Positions 8,471 through 19,100 of a stretch of DNA of 64,000 nucleotides are shown here, one piece after another. Origin of the DNA: Sphingobacterium spiritivorum (GTDB taxonomy: Bacteria > Bacteroidota > Bacteroidia > Sphingobacteriales > Sphingobacteriaceae); the NCBI RefSeq assembly GCF_016725325.1, contig NZ_CP068083.1, positions 3,286,001-3,350,000 of the forward strand, written 5' to 3'. The stretch's first letter is position 1, and each line of letters opens with the position of its first letter. The notes below the pieces were generated by a model that was given only the letters and a program-made list of their open reading frames with translations, had not been told where the DNA came from and ran no database searches. The position numbers and the translations under genes were made by a program.

Positions 8471-10201
8471 TTATTTCCAATTAGGATTCTGCTCCAGACT
8501 TCCTTTACTTAGTCCAATTTGAGCGGACGGCAGAGGCCAAAGATAATCCTTTGATACATTGAATTTTCGTTGAGTCGCGTTTTGTATTAGCACATAACCA
8601 TTTTGAAGTTGTGGAACTCCCGCTCCTCCATAATTTATTCCTGAAAAATATTTTCGGCCAATTATGGATTTTGGCAGTTCGGTTTCAGCTGTTTTCCAAC
8701 GAAGAAGATCCCAGTATCTAAAACCTTCAAATGCTAGCTCAATGGATCTTTCTCTTCTTATCTCATTTCGCATATCGAGTCCGTGGGTCATAACAAATGC
8801 ATTTGTCAGCAAAGGTAGTTTAGTCGGATCATTATTGGTTGCACGATTTCTGAGCAGGTTAACAGAGATATCAAGATCTCCATCTGAAATATTTCCGTTA
8901 ATTTCATATGTGGCTTCTGCATAATTTAAAAGTACTTCTGCATATCGTATAGCGATAAAATCTAAAAATAAACCACCTGAAGCAGCCTGAAAGAAATCAG
9001 CACTGCCAGTCCAGTATTTCTGTTGATGGTAATAATAGGTATTACCGTAATTAGTGGCTCCGTTTATACTTGCAAACGGATCTCCTACTTTAAATATAGT
9101 TAGTGGTAATCGTGGATCCCGATTTTCAAAATCTGTCAATAATCCTGTTTCCAGGCCATTTTTATCAAAAGCAGATTTTCCGGCTGGCAGGCCGTCAGCA
9201 TATAAACCTTCTAAAATATAAGCTCTTGTTGCTGCATTCTGACCATCGGTCAGCGCTCCCCGCATATAGCTTTGACTAGCGATACTGTTTGAGACATTTT
9301 GTCCATACAGACGCACTAAGATGTTCTCTTTATTGTTGGTATAACCTTCTCCCTGATATCTAAAAAGATTTTGATAGCTTAGAGCTCCATCTTTTACATA
9401 CAGACTATGTTTTCCCTCATTCATAATCATTAGGGCAGCCTGTTGTGCTATCAAAAAGTGTTTTCCGGGTTCTTTGGGACCTGAAAATTCAGGATCACTA
9501 TGAAACTTGTGCCAGGAACCTTCATTTAATGCTACCCTTGACTTCAAAGCAAGAGCTGCGCTTCTTGTAATCCGGCCGTATTCTCTCCCCTCAGCTCCGG
9601 ACGTAGTGGTACTTCCCGGAAGTGCGTCCGCTTGGGGAGAGTTGGCAGCTGCAAAATCGAGATCGGCATAAATCGAATCTACTACAGCCCTTCTATCATT
9701 TCGGGAAGTGTATAATATTTCATCATCACTTCCTGTAATGGTTCTATCTATATAAGGCACATTTCCATAGACGCGCACGAGTCTGGAATAAGCAAGAGCT
9801 CTGAAGAAACGAGCTTGTGCGATACAATATGTCTTCATGGGGTCATCCGGAATGGAAGATGACTTTAATATAATATTATTTGCCGCCCGGATGTATCTGT
9901 AGTTATTTGTCCAGTTGTCGTCATTTGCCGGCACTTCCCTTGAACCGTCACTAACCCGGTCTATGGTAGTGGTCGTTATATTAACAGCGAAATCGCTGTA
10001 ACGGTCTTCCAAAGGCGTTCCAAAGTCCGGTAAACTTATGTATAAATAATTTGTTACCCGGACTAAATCTGCGGACGTTTTCCAATAAATGGCATCCGTT
10101 ATTACAGATTGGGAGATCTGCTCTAAATTTTTATTACAACTTTCAAAAAGTAGTCCTGCTGCAATCAACAGGTAATATTTAATTGCTATATACTTTTTCA
10201 T
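8471..10201 (-). CDS. SusD/RagB family outer-membrane glycan-binding lipoprotein
   Basis: This 576-aa protein is a SusD-like surface lipoprotein that binds oligosaccharide and caps its SusC partner. The N-terminus MKKYIAIKYYLLIAAGLLFE is followed by a lipobox cysteine (ESCNKN). The tetratricopeptide-like N-terminal half includes ARFFRALAYSRLVRVYGNVP near residue 130, typical of the family. The C-terminal SusD signature includes RNEIRRERSIELAFEGFRYW and DLLRWKTAE near 480-500, and the protein ends SLEQNPNWK. It is the last gene of a four-gene operon and starts 36 bp after the SusC-type stop. Confidence 0.97.
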   Translation of the reverse strand: MKKYIAIKYYLLIAAGLLFESCNKNLEQISQSVITDAIYWKTSADLVRVTNYLYISLPDFGTPLEDRYSDFAVNITTTTIDRVSDGSREVPANDDNWTNNYRYIRAANNIILKSSSIPDDPMKTYCIAQARFFRALAYSRLVRVYGNVPYIDRTITGSDDEILYTSRNDRRAVVDSIYADLDFAAANSPQADALPGSTTTSGAEGREYGRITRSAALALKSRVALNEGSWHKFHSDPEFSGPKEPGKHFLIAQQAALMIMNEGKHSLYVKDGALSYQNLFRYQGEGYTNNKENILVRLYGQNVSNSIASQSYMRGALTDGQNAATRAYILEGLYADGLPAGKSAFDKNGLETGLLTDFENRDPRLPLTIFKVGDPFASINGATNYGNTYYYHQQKYWTGSADFFQAASGGLFLDFIAIRYAEVLLNYAEATYEINGNISDGDLDISVNLLRNRATNNDPTKLPLLTNAFVMTHGLDMRNEIRRERSIELAFEGFRYWDLLRWKTAETELPKSIIGRKYFSGINYGGAGVPQLQNGYVLIQNATQRKFNVSKDYLWPLPSAQIGLSKGSLEQNPNWK

Positions 10202-10237
10202 CTTTAATATCTTTATGAAGCTAAAAAAATCTTAATT

Positions 10238-13200
10238 CTAAAAATTAATATGGAGACCAAGAGCGAAACTACGCCACAAAGGATAGCTAAATCCAACTCT
10301 GTCGGTATTCTCGGGGTCATAATAATTAAACCACATCCCTGTCTTTTCCCATAGATCCTGACCGGAAAAAAATATACGAATATCACCCATTTGTTTTACA
10401 CGGTGTACTTCTTTAGTTATGGTGTAACCAAGTTGAATATTTTTCAACCGTATATAACTGGCATTCTGAACCCAATGTGATGACTCCTGATCATTTATCC
10501 TGTCTCCAATACGGATAGCTGGAAATTTTGCGTTTAAATTGTCCGGTCTCCAGTAATCTTCATGAATGGCCCATGGCATTCTCCACCCATCATAAAAGGC
10601 AATAGACGCAGAAGGACTTAAACCAATCGAGCGTTTACCGACACCATTAAAAAGCACCGAAAAATCAAAACCTTTCCAATTCACTCCGGCACTCAGGCCA
10701 AATACATATCTTGGATTTGTATTGCCCAGATAGACCAGATCACCACGATTATCAGCAGAGTTTGTACCCTGATTAATTATACCGTCTCCGTTAATATCCA
10801 ACAACTTGATATCACCTACCTTTGTACCCGGTCTGGATGGATAAGCCGCCAATTCTTCGGCATTATCAAAGTATCCGTCTGCTTTGTATCCATATATCGA
10901 ATTTGTAGAATGACCCGGTAAAGAAGGGTTTATACCCAGTCCATATGATACTGAACCATCATAGCGTATCACTTCATTTTTATCATCACTTAAGTTTGCT
11001 GAAACGAAATATCCTCCATCTCTAAACTGGTCTTTCCAGTTGATCAGCACTCCCCATCCCTTTACACGGATGGCTGCTAAATTGGCTGCATTGGGCGTAA
11101 CACCTAATACAGCGGGCAGCTGTTGACCCACAAATACATTGTCATTTTGTTTTATGAAATAATCGTAATGGATATGCAGTCTGCGATTAAGAAAATCCAG
11201 ATCGAAGCCGATATTAGACGTTTTGATTATTTCCCATGATTTACCATCTGCGGGTAATGCACCCTGAAAGAAATACGCTGTTCTGGAATCATTGAAAGGG
11301 TAATAACCGCTTGAAAGCGCAGCCTGAAAATCGTAATTGTTTAAATTTGGATTTGATGTTTGTGCACCACCTGCGGTACCATAAGATGCGGCAATTTTAA
11401 ATTCGTCTATCCAGGGAAGTGCCTCCTTAAACCAAGTTTCCTGAGCTGCCCGCCAGAATACATTACCGGAATAAAAAGTCTGAAATTTATTCCCGGTTGC
11501 CAGTCGGGAACTGCCATCTCTTCTTATAATACCCTCAGCATAATATTTTTTGTTGTAATCATAAGACAATCTTCCGAAATAGGATATCCACGTATTTACC
11601 TGAATATCATCTGATACATTACTTACATTTGCATTGGCTAATGTGGTATAGTTTAAGCTGGGGAAATCATTCAGTAATAGCGCCCTTTGTATTGCCTGAA
11701 TCTGATCAAACTTATATTCTTTGTATTCATAACCTCCTAAAACATGAAAATGATGTGCTTTCAGCTTTAAATCATAATCAGCAGTGGTGAAAAAATTTTG
11801 GGTTAATGTGTATGGTCGTATTTTGGTCAAAGAGTTTACAGGATTAAGAGCGGCAGCGGCAATTGGTTTCATATCTTTATCAATACTATAACGCGGAACT
11901 GTTCTGAGGAATCTCTCTCTGTCGGATAGTACCAATCCCGGGCTGTAGGTTGCTTTCAGATCAAGCCCCTTCAGAATCTGATTGGCGGATAAAGTGAGAA
12001 CTGCATTTCCACTATACTTATCCTCATTGTCGTAGCCGCCGTCCTTTAACATTGGATAGGCATTGGAGATAGTGCCAATAAAGGCATACATGGCTCCATT
12101 TGTACCCGGTGTAAAAATTGGATTTCTGGTAGCACGGATGGAGTAAATGTTATAAATTAATCCTTCGCCGTCAGCTCCTACAGGCGGAGTGTTGGTTCTC
12201 TCTTTAGCGAAAGACAAACGTGCATCAAGATTAAAAATTTCAGAAAACTTAGTATTGTAATTGATACGTGAATTGAATCTGCTATAGCTATCAGATCCAA
12301 ATTTAAATGCTCCCTGCTGATCAAGGTATCCCATCGAAAATAAATATGCTGATTTATCACTACCCCCACTTGCTGTAAGGTTTATACTCCTTTGCGGACT
12401 TTGTTTACGCAGCAAAATCTCTTCCATGTTATTGTTATAAAAATATTCCCATGAGTTTGAATTTTTATTATATACTTCATTTATATTGGGATCATCCAGC
12501 CATGCTAACTGCTCGTCTGAAAAAGGAACGGGTTGATTTGCAAAAAGGCTTCCTGCATTCTGTAATTCGGCTTGTCTTCTTGAGCTTAACAATTCGGGAC
12601 GTGCATAAGGAGTTCTCCAGGTGTACATTGAATTGACATCAAATGAGGTTTTCTGATTTGCTTTTCCGGCTTTCGTACGAACCACAATAACACCTCCGCC
12701 GGCTTTTGCTCCGTAAATCGCTGCAGATGCAGCATCTTCCAGTACCGTCAGATCTTCAATATCATTGGGATTCAATGTGTTTATATCTCCTTCTACTCCA
12801 TCAATGATGACTAAAGGTGCATTTTGAGTGCCTAAAGTAGTAATTCCACGTATACGGGCTGTCCAGCCTTCACGACCCGGCTGTCCGTTTGTACGTGTAA
12901 TCACCAATCCGGGTGCAGCTCCCTGCAATGCTGATAATGTGTTAGTGACAGGACGGTCTTTTAGTAATTTTTTATCCACAGAAATGACAGCTCCTCCGAC
13001 ATTTTGCTTGCTTCGGGTACCGTACCCTACTACCACCACTTCGTCCAGATCCTTGGACTGTTCATTCAGAATGATATCTATAATCTGTCTGTTGTTGACA
13101 GGTTCTTCTCTACTTGTAAATCCCAGTGAATTGAATGTTAAAATATCTTGTCCACCTGGACTTTCAATAGCATATTTGCCCTGTGCGTCTGTGGAAGTAG

Positions 13201-13363
13201 ATTTCCTGCTCAATTTTGACAAAACAGTTACTCCGGAGATGGGTTTACCTGAGTTATTACTTACTGTTCCACGAATTAATTTTTTGTCTTGTGCGTATCC
13301 GTTCTCTATCCATAGAAAGAGTAAAAAAAGCATCATGAACTGAGTTAAAAATAATCTTTTCAT
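10238..13363 (-). CDS. SusC/RagA family TonB-linked outer-membrane transporter
   Basis: The gene encodes a 1041-aa TonB-dependent channel that imports oligosaccharide with the SusD lipoprotein. A signal peptide ends at about residue 24 (ENGYAQ). A carboxypeptidase-regulatory-like beta domain follows (about 30-110, IRGTVSNNSGKPISGVTVLS), then the TonB-box region DEVVVVGYGTRSK near 105. The plug domain includes GVEGDINTLNPNDIEDLTVL and AGGGVIVVRTK (about 120-235), and a 22-stranded barrel runs to the end (FALGLHINF). Length and features are normal for the family. It is cotranscribed with the flanking GH88 and susD-type genes. Confidence 0.98.
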   Translation of the reverse strand: MKRLFLTQFMMLFLLFLWIENGYAQDKKLIRGTVSNNSGKPISGVTVLSKLSRKSTSTDAQGKYAIESPGGQDILTFNSLGFTSREEPVNNRQIIDIILNEQSKDLDEVVVVGYGTRSKQNVGGAVISVDKKLLKDRPVTNTLSALQGAAPGLVITRTNGQPGREGWTARIRGITTLGTQNAPLVIIDGVEGDINTLNPNDIEDLTVLEDAASAAIYGAKAGGGVIVVRTKAGKANQKTSFDVNSMYTWRTPYARPELLSSRRQAELQNAGSLFANQPVPFSDEQLAWLDDPNINEVYNKNSNSWEYFYNNNMEEILLRKQSPQRSINLTASGGSDKSAYLFSMGYLDQQGAFKFGSDSYSRFNSRINYNTKFSEIFNLDARLSFAKERTNTPPVGADGEGLIYNIYSIRATRNPIFTPGTNGAMYAFIGTISNAYPMLKDGGYDNEDKYSGNAVLTLSANQILKGLDLKATYSPGLVLSDRERFLRTVPRYSIDKDMKPIAAAALNPVNSLTKIRPYTLTQNFFTTADYDLKLKAHHFHVLGGYEYKEYKFDQIQAIQRALLLNDFPSLNYTTLANANVSNVSDDIQVNTWISYFGRLSYDYNKKYYAEGIIRRDGSSRLATGNKFQTFYSGNVFWRAAQETWFKEALPWIDEFKIAASYGTAGGAQTSNPNLNNYDFQAALSSGYYPFNDSRTAYFFQGALPADGKSWEIIKTSNIGFDLDFLNRRLHIHYDYFIKQNDNVFVGQQLPAVLGVTPNAANLAAIRVKGWGVLINWKDQFRDGGYFVSANLSDDKNEVIRYDGSVSYGLGINPSLPGHSTNSIYGYKADGYFDNAEELAAYPSRPGTKVGDIKLLDINGDGIINQGTNSADNRGDLVYLGNTNPRYVFGLSAGVNWKGFDFSVLFNGVGKRSIGLSPSASIAFYDGWRMPWAIHEDYWRPDNLNAKFPAIRIGDRINDQESSHWVQNASYIRLKNIQLGYTITKEVHRVKQMGDIRIFFSGQDLWEKTGMWFNYYDPENTDRVGFSYPLWRSFALGLHINF

Positions 13364-13406
13364 TTGGTTATAATTTATGGTTAATAAAAAGTTGAAAGTC
13401 TTTTCC

Positions 13407-14681
13407 TTAATGAGTGGTCTGATTTTTAATTTCTAAAATAACCTCACGATTTTCTAACATTCGCTTGTATCGCATTAGAGCTTCCACATAGTAGTAATCA
13501 GCATACGTTAACGGTACATCTACTTCTGTTTTATGAGGAATTGATCCTACGTTGTGCATCAGAATGAATCCTCCGGCACTTTTATAGGATGCTTTATATG
13601 AAGTATCGGAAAGAGATATCAACATTTTTTCCGCTTTTTCAATATAGTTCTGACTCTCTTTTCCTTTTGAATAAGTCGATAGTTCTAAGAGGGCAGATGT
13701 AATAATCGCTGCGGTAGAAGCATCCCGGTTATTTCGGTTATTGTAATATGGGCTGTCAACAGTTAATTTGTCCTGATCCATATCCCAATATGGGATGAGA
13801 TCAGTGGGTAAATTGTGATGGTTTAAGTAGAATCCGGCAATTTTTCTTGCCTGTTGCAGATACTTTTTATTTTTCGTTTCCCTGTACATCATGGTGTACC
13901 CATACAATGCCCAAGATTGTCCTCTGGCCCAAGCTGACTCATCAAATGCCCCCTGAGCAGTGTTTTTACGCAATACTTTTCCTGTTTCACGGTCATAGTC
14001 AACCACATGATAGCTGCTGCCGTCTTTTCGGAAGTGATTTTTTAATGTCACATCTGCATGGCTGATAGCTACATCTCTTAAATTTTTGTCCTGAGTTAGT
14101 TTAGAGATCTGAAGCAGAAATTCTAGATTCATCATGTTATCAATGATTACCGGATACTGCCATATATCTCCCTTCCGGTTTTTTCCTGTATCCCAGGATC
14201 GGATTGTTTTGGTTACTTTGTTATAGCGGGATGCCAGAGATTGAGCTCCTTCAGCCAGTATGTCCTTATAACGGGTTGAATCCGGCATTAAACGGAAGGC
14301 GTTTCCGAAGCTGCAGAACAACATGAATCCCAAATCGTGAGTGGTCTTATTATTTTTTTCTTTCTCCAGATAATGAAGTTTTTTCTTTGCTTCCTTAATC
14401 AGAAACGGATCTTTTGAGAACTCGTATAAATAAAGTAAAGTGCCTGGATAGAACCCTGAGCACCACCAGCCGGTTCCAAAATTTATGTGCTTGCCATTGC
14501 TATACGTGGTGGGAATTTCGTCTGTATTTGTTGATTCAGCCAAGTACTTAATCTGTTTTACGGCACTGTTTAGATTAGAGTCTACAAAATCTTTGGTAAG
14601 TGACAGTTTATGGTGCTGAGTAGTCTGACTGTAAGCAGCTGATACCATTAATAAGCAGCCGAGTGTAATTAGGAATTTCAT
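13407..14681 (-). CDS. Family 88 glycoside hydrolase (unsaturated glucuronyl hydrolase)
   Basis: This is a 424-aa (alpha/alpha)6-barrel enzyme with a signal peptide (MKFLITLGCLLMVSAAYSQ), so it is likely periplasmic. GH88 enzymes hydrate the 4,5-unsaturated uronic acid left by polysaccharide lyases. Visible family features are NFGTGWWCSGFYPGTLLYLY (about 67-86), the catalytic Asp in IDNMMNLEFLL, ESAWARGQSWALYGY, the second conserved Asp in NRDASTAAI, and EVDVPLTYADYYYVEAL near the end. No lyase gene is present here, so the substrate of the locus, probably an acidic glycan, cannot be named. It lies second in the operon, 16 bp after DUF2264. Confidence 0.93.
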   Translation of the reverse strand: MKFLITLGCLLMVSAAYSQTTQHHKLSLTKDFVDSNLNSAVKQIKYLAESTNTDEIPTTYSNGKHINFGTGWWCSGFYPGTLLYLYEFSKDPFLIKEAKKKLHYLEKEKNNKTTHDLGFMLFCSFGNAFRLMPDSTRYKDILAEGAQSLASRYNKVTKTIRSWDTGKNRKGDIWQYPVIIDNMMNLEFLLQISKLTQDKNLRDVAISHADVTLKNHFRKDGSSYHVVDYDRETGKVLRKNTAQGAFDESAWARGQSWALYGYTMMYRETKNKKYLQQARKIAGFYLNHHNLPTDLIPYWDMDQDKLTVDSPYYNNRNNRDASTAAIITSALLELSTYSKGKESQNYIEKAEKMLISLSDTSYKASYKSAGGFILMHNVGSIPHKTEVDVPLTYADYYYVEALMRYKRMLENREVILEIKNQTTH

Positions 14682-14697
14682 TTTTGTATAATTATTA

Positions 14698-15969
14698 TTA
14701 ATAATTTACTGCGTAATCTTTTGGAAATTTCAGGCCTTGAAAAACTTTTCTACTGGTCCAATCTTGCTGCGGACTTGTCCAAAATGAATCTGTGGCAGGT
14801 AAGCCCAGCGGTAGAAATGACAGGGAAGCCACATACATAGAGCCTGCATTAGTATAGGTGTCGGCGATATTTTCCTGATTGTCTCCCACTACCCCCATGC
14901 TTAACCAACCGGAAGATTTAAAAGTGCTCTCAACAAATATGTTCTTCAACACTGAGGTTAAGGCTGAACGTACCTGACCTTCTGATATATCTTCCGGTAG
15001 CCTTTTGTCCAGAGCTAAGGATGCCAAAGGCTGAAATGCGGCATTTCTATAGGTGCTTGAACGTCCGACTACAGTATAATATCCTTCCGGACTAATCATC
15101 CTCTCGAGGTGATGTCCATATCTTTGCATACGTTTATATGCACGTAAATACATGTCTTTATATTTTGAAGACGCTTTTAGATTGTGATATAATGCCTCGA
15201 CCTGCATACAATGTATCACATAACCATTGTAGTGATCAAAACCAAATTTTGGTCCGTCACTATACCAACCGTCTCCTACATACCATGTCGTATCAAATTT
15301 GTTGACGGCATAGTCTATTCGTTCACGAACACATTCTTCACCAATCGAAAAAAGAAAAGTTTCAGGCATAGCGGCGAAAAGCAGCCAGTTACTTTCGTTT
15401 GGTTGAATAGACCTCAGTTTTTTCAGTTCCTTAATTACCCTTTTCTTGGTTACCTCAGGTAATGGTTCCCATAGAGAACCCGGTGCACGTAAAAATGCCT
15501 GTGAAAGATAAGCTGCATCTGCCAAAACCTGTTTTGTTGTGTTGGTTTCCCAGGTGAAATAATCAGCTGAATCGGGATCTACTCCGTATTGAATTCCCAG
15601 TAAAGCTTGTTTCCTGAATTGCTTTCTTATTTTTCCTTCGGATGTATGATCATCCGGAAGGGCAAGCCATGGAGCCATTCCGGCCAGAAGACGTCCAAAG
15701 GCTTCCAGGTATCCCACAGTAGGATCTCGGTTATCGAAGTTAGGGCTTAGTTCCATTGGCATATTTCGACGGAATTGTTGTTCACTGATATGGGTTAGTA
15801 TGGGGGCTGCTATTCTGCTGATTAAGTTTATCCAGTACATACGGTCATCTATTTCATTATTTGGGTCCTTAATCGGATTGGGTATTGTCCGTGTTGATGC
15901 TGAAGCCTTCTGAATAATAGATGAAGCTAAAGTGGCACAGGCAGCTTTTAGCATAGTTCTTCTTCTCAT
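14698..15969 (-). CDS. DUF2264 domain protein, first gene of the PUL operon
   Basis: The product is a 423-aa protein with an (alpha/alpha)-barrel-like DUF2264 domain over most of its length. Family landmarks include YWINLISRIAAPILTHISEQ, GRLLAGMAPWLALPDD, YVGDGWYSDGPKFGFDHYNG and ERMISPEGYYTVVGRSSTYR. The N-terminus MRRRTMLKAACATLA has a twin-arginine-like motif followed by a hydrophobic stretch, so export through Tat is plausible. DUF2264 genes are common in PULs for uronic-acid-containing glycans; the catalytic role is not established. It is divergent from the regulator gene, with 197 bp between them as the shared control region. Confidence 0.92.
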   Translation of the reverse strand: MRRRTMLKAACATLASSIIQKASASTRTIPNPIKDPNNEIDDRMYWINLISRIAAPILTHISEQQFRRNMPMELSPNFDNRDPTVGYLEAFGRLLAGMAPWLALPDDHTSEGKIRKQFRKQALLGIQYGVDPDSADYFTWETNTTKQVLADAAYLSQAFLRAPGSLWEPLPEVTKKRVIKELKKLRSIQPNESNWLLFAAMPETFLFSIGEECVRERIDYAVNKFDTTWYVGDGWYSDGPKFGFDHYNGYVIHCMQVEALYHNLKASSKYKDMYLRAYKRMQRYGHHLERMISPEGYYTVVGRSSTYRNAAFQPLASLALDKRLPEDISEGQVRSALTSVLKNIFVESTFKSSGWLSMGVVGDNQENIADTYTNAGSMYVASLSFLPLGLPATDSFWTSPQQDWTSRKVFQGLKFPKDYAVNY

Positions 15970-16166
15970 TTTTGTCTATATTAGGTTATGTAATTACAGA
16001 ATTGAGTTCAATTGTTATAAGGGCTATTGCCTTATAGTGTCAAAGTTGATTTTATTTTAGTTTGCTGAAGGGGTAAAATCCCTGACGCGGAGGGGGAAAT
16101 TTCAGAATTGAATATTTGAGTCTCATTAAGTCCCGTAAAATAGCTGTAAGTTAGATTCTAATTGAA

Positions 16167-19100
16167 ATGAAGTACATCAGGTATAAACTAATCTTTGCGG
16201 TGTCATTATTTCTGCAGACGCTGGGATTCACACAAGAAGTTAAGTTTCAACAATTGACGAAAGAAGAATTGCTTGAAAACGAGACGATACTAACTATTGC
16301 TCAGGATGCAGACGGAAGATTATGGTTCGGAGGAAACCATAATCTATTTTATTATGATTCATTCAATATAAAAGATGCTCTCAAAAAATCTATTGCTGTA
16401 ATAGATAATAGTTTTGTTAAACGGATAGCAATAAATAAACTGAATCAAATCTTTATTGGTACTCAAACCGGAATATATGTATACGATATTAACCGGCACA
16501 AATTTCTTTTAAACAGTAATGGAAGACATTGCTTTTTGAAGGAAAATGTTAATGATATCCAAACTGATGGAGAAAAGATGATTATTGCTACAGATCGTGG
16601 AGTATACATCGCTCAGATTCAGCAGGATGGTTTTATATTTGATCTGGTCTCCATCCCAAGCAAATCAACGGCACTTTCGAGCACAAAAAACGGAAAACTT
16701 TATTGTGCAATTCAAAATGAAGTTTGGGAATTGGATATTTCTAAGAAAAAGACGAAAAGATCCGATAGCTATCCTTTTGTAATAACACAAGATTATATAA
16801 CTACACTGTTTCTGGATAATAAATCAAGGCTTTGGGTAGGGAGCAGGTCAAACGGTCTGTTTATCCTTAAGGGGAGTTATATGGAAAAACACCTTTTGGA
16901 TAGCAAGAGCAGCATATTTCCAAGTAATTATATTCGAAAAATAATTCCGAAAGACAGTATGATTTATGTGGCCACACTAAGTGGCCTGTTAATTTTTAAT
17001 GAAGATCTGCGATATAAGAATTACGTTCGTAAAGCCGGTGACAAGACATCACTTTCCCAAAATTCTATTTATGATGTTTTTGTGGATAAGCAACATATTA
17101 TATGGGTGGGAACCTATTATGGAGGTATCAATGCCATTTATCCGGATTTTACTCCTTTTAAAACATTTCCTGACAAAAGCTCTATAGAAAGTAATGTCAT
17201 TAGTGCTATTGCTGCATATAAAGATGATTATTATATAGGCACAGATGAAAACGGAGTCTACAAATATAATCGAAAAACAGGTGTCAGCAGCAGACTGCCT
17301 TACCGGTTAAATTCTAAATTGGTTAAAAATCTAAAGATATTTAATGATAAACTTTACATAACTCTCCATGCCGGAGGTTTATCAATCATTGATTTATCTG
17401 CCAATAGTATTAAAAACATTCTGCCGGGACAGCCAATTGCCAATAGTGTAAACAACATAAGAGATATATTGCCTGATAAAGATGTAAGTTATGTTGCATC
17501 TGAAAAGGGGTTGTTTAAATATTTTGCAAATGGGAGGTGGGAACCTGTGAGGGAAACAGATGGAAAATACATAACTTATATTGATAAGGATACTAAAGGG
17601 AATATTTTTTTCTATCTCAGGGTAAGCTTTTTGTAAAGCCTGAAAATGAAAATCAATTTAGAATATTAGAGGAGACTCAGCACTTATCAATTACGAATGT
17701 CTTAATAAAACAGGATCAATTATGGTTAACAGTTTATGATAAGATATACTTGTTTGATCATAATTCTCTAATGAAGATTATCGAAATACCCGATACGGCA
17801 TTGCATGAGGTTTATAAAACAGAGGAAATTCTCTGGATATGCAGCGCAAAAGGGTTACTGTATTATAATCTGGCTACACGAAAAAAATATCTGTTAAACA
17901 AGCAAGATGGACTTCCTTCAGACAATCTGGAAAATTCGCGTTTTTTTGAAAATAAGAATAACGATCTATTTATTACTACTTACAGTGGATTGACCTGTTT
18001 TTTACCTGGCGAGATTAGGTTTAATCTTTCTGTTCCGAAGCCTTATATTACAGACATTAGCATATATGATGTTAGCATATTCGACAACAATAAGATTAAC
18101 AGGATTATTACAAGTGTTGACCTGAAATATACACAGAATAATTTTTCGTTCGAATTTGCATCTGACAATTTGATAAAATCATCAAAAAACAATTATAAAT
18201 ATCGGCTTAAAGGGTTTGATAAAAAGTGGAATATAACTAAAATTCCATATGCCCACTACATGAATGTACCGGCTGGCGATTATATATTCCAAATTTTTAC
18301 GGCTAACAATGATAATGTATGGAGTGTAAATCCACTGGAATTTAATGTTAGAATACAACCTCCGGTCTGGCTTACATGGTGGGCAATTCTGGGATATATT
18401 GTTATTTTGTTCTCCTTGTTGTTTTTTGTCACCCGCTTTGTAATTGAGAGAAAGTTATTGCTGAATTCTAAAAAGGAGCATACAAAAAAAATCAATTTCT
18501 TCACTCAGATTTCCCATGAAATAAGAACTCCTCTTACACTTATTACTGTGCCATTAAAGGATCTGGTTTATAGTACCAGTGCTATGCCACTCATCCACTC
18601 AAAGATCAAGAGAATCCATAAAAACGCGGATAAATTATTGAATCTGATTAATGAATTATTGGAATATCGCAAGATTGAAGCAGGAGCGGAAGTACTAAAA
18701 CAAGCACCTGTAGCAATGAATGGATATCTGTCAGAATTTTTTTATTTATTTTCAGATCTGGCCATTTCAAAAAGATTGAATTTCTCTATAAAACATTTAG
18801 ATGATCCCGGGAGACTTCTTTTAGACGTTAAGCAATTTGACAAAGTTTTGTTTAATCTAATATCAAATGCTATAAAGTACAGTAAGGAAGGAGGAACAGT
18901 TTTTCTGAGTGCAGAATTGCATTCCAATAAATATATAATAACAATCGCTGACAATGGGTTAGGGATAACAGATGATAATCAATTTAAAATTTTTGAAGAG
19001 TATTACCGGGATCCTAAAGCACAGGATAGTATAGGTACCGGAATAGGTCTTGCAATTACAAAAAGTATAGTTGAACAGCATGGCGGTATTATTTACTGTA

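Noticed and set aside
12828..13343. Plus-strand frame of 171 codons within the susC-type gene
   Set aside because: It lies entirely opposite a strongly supported SusC coding region and has atypical composition.
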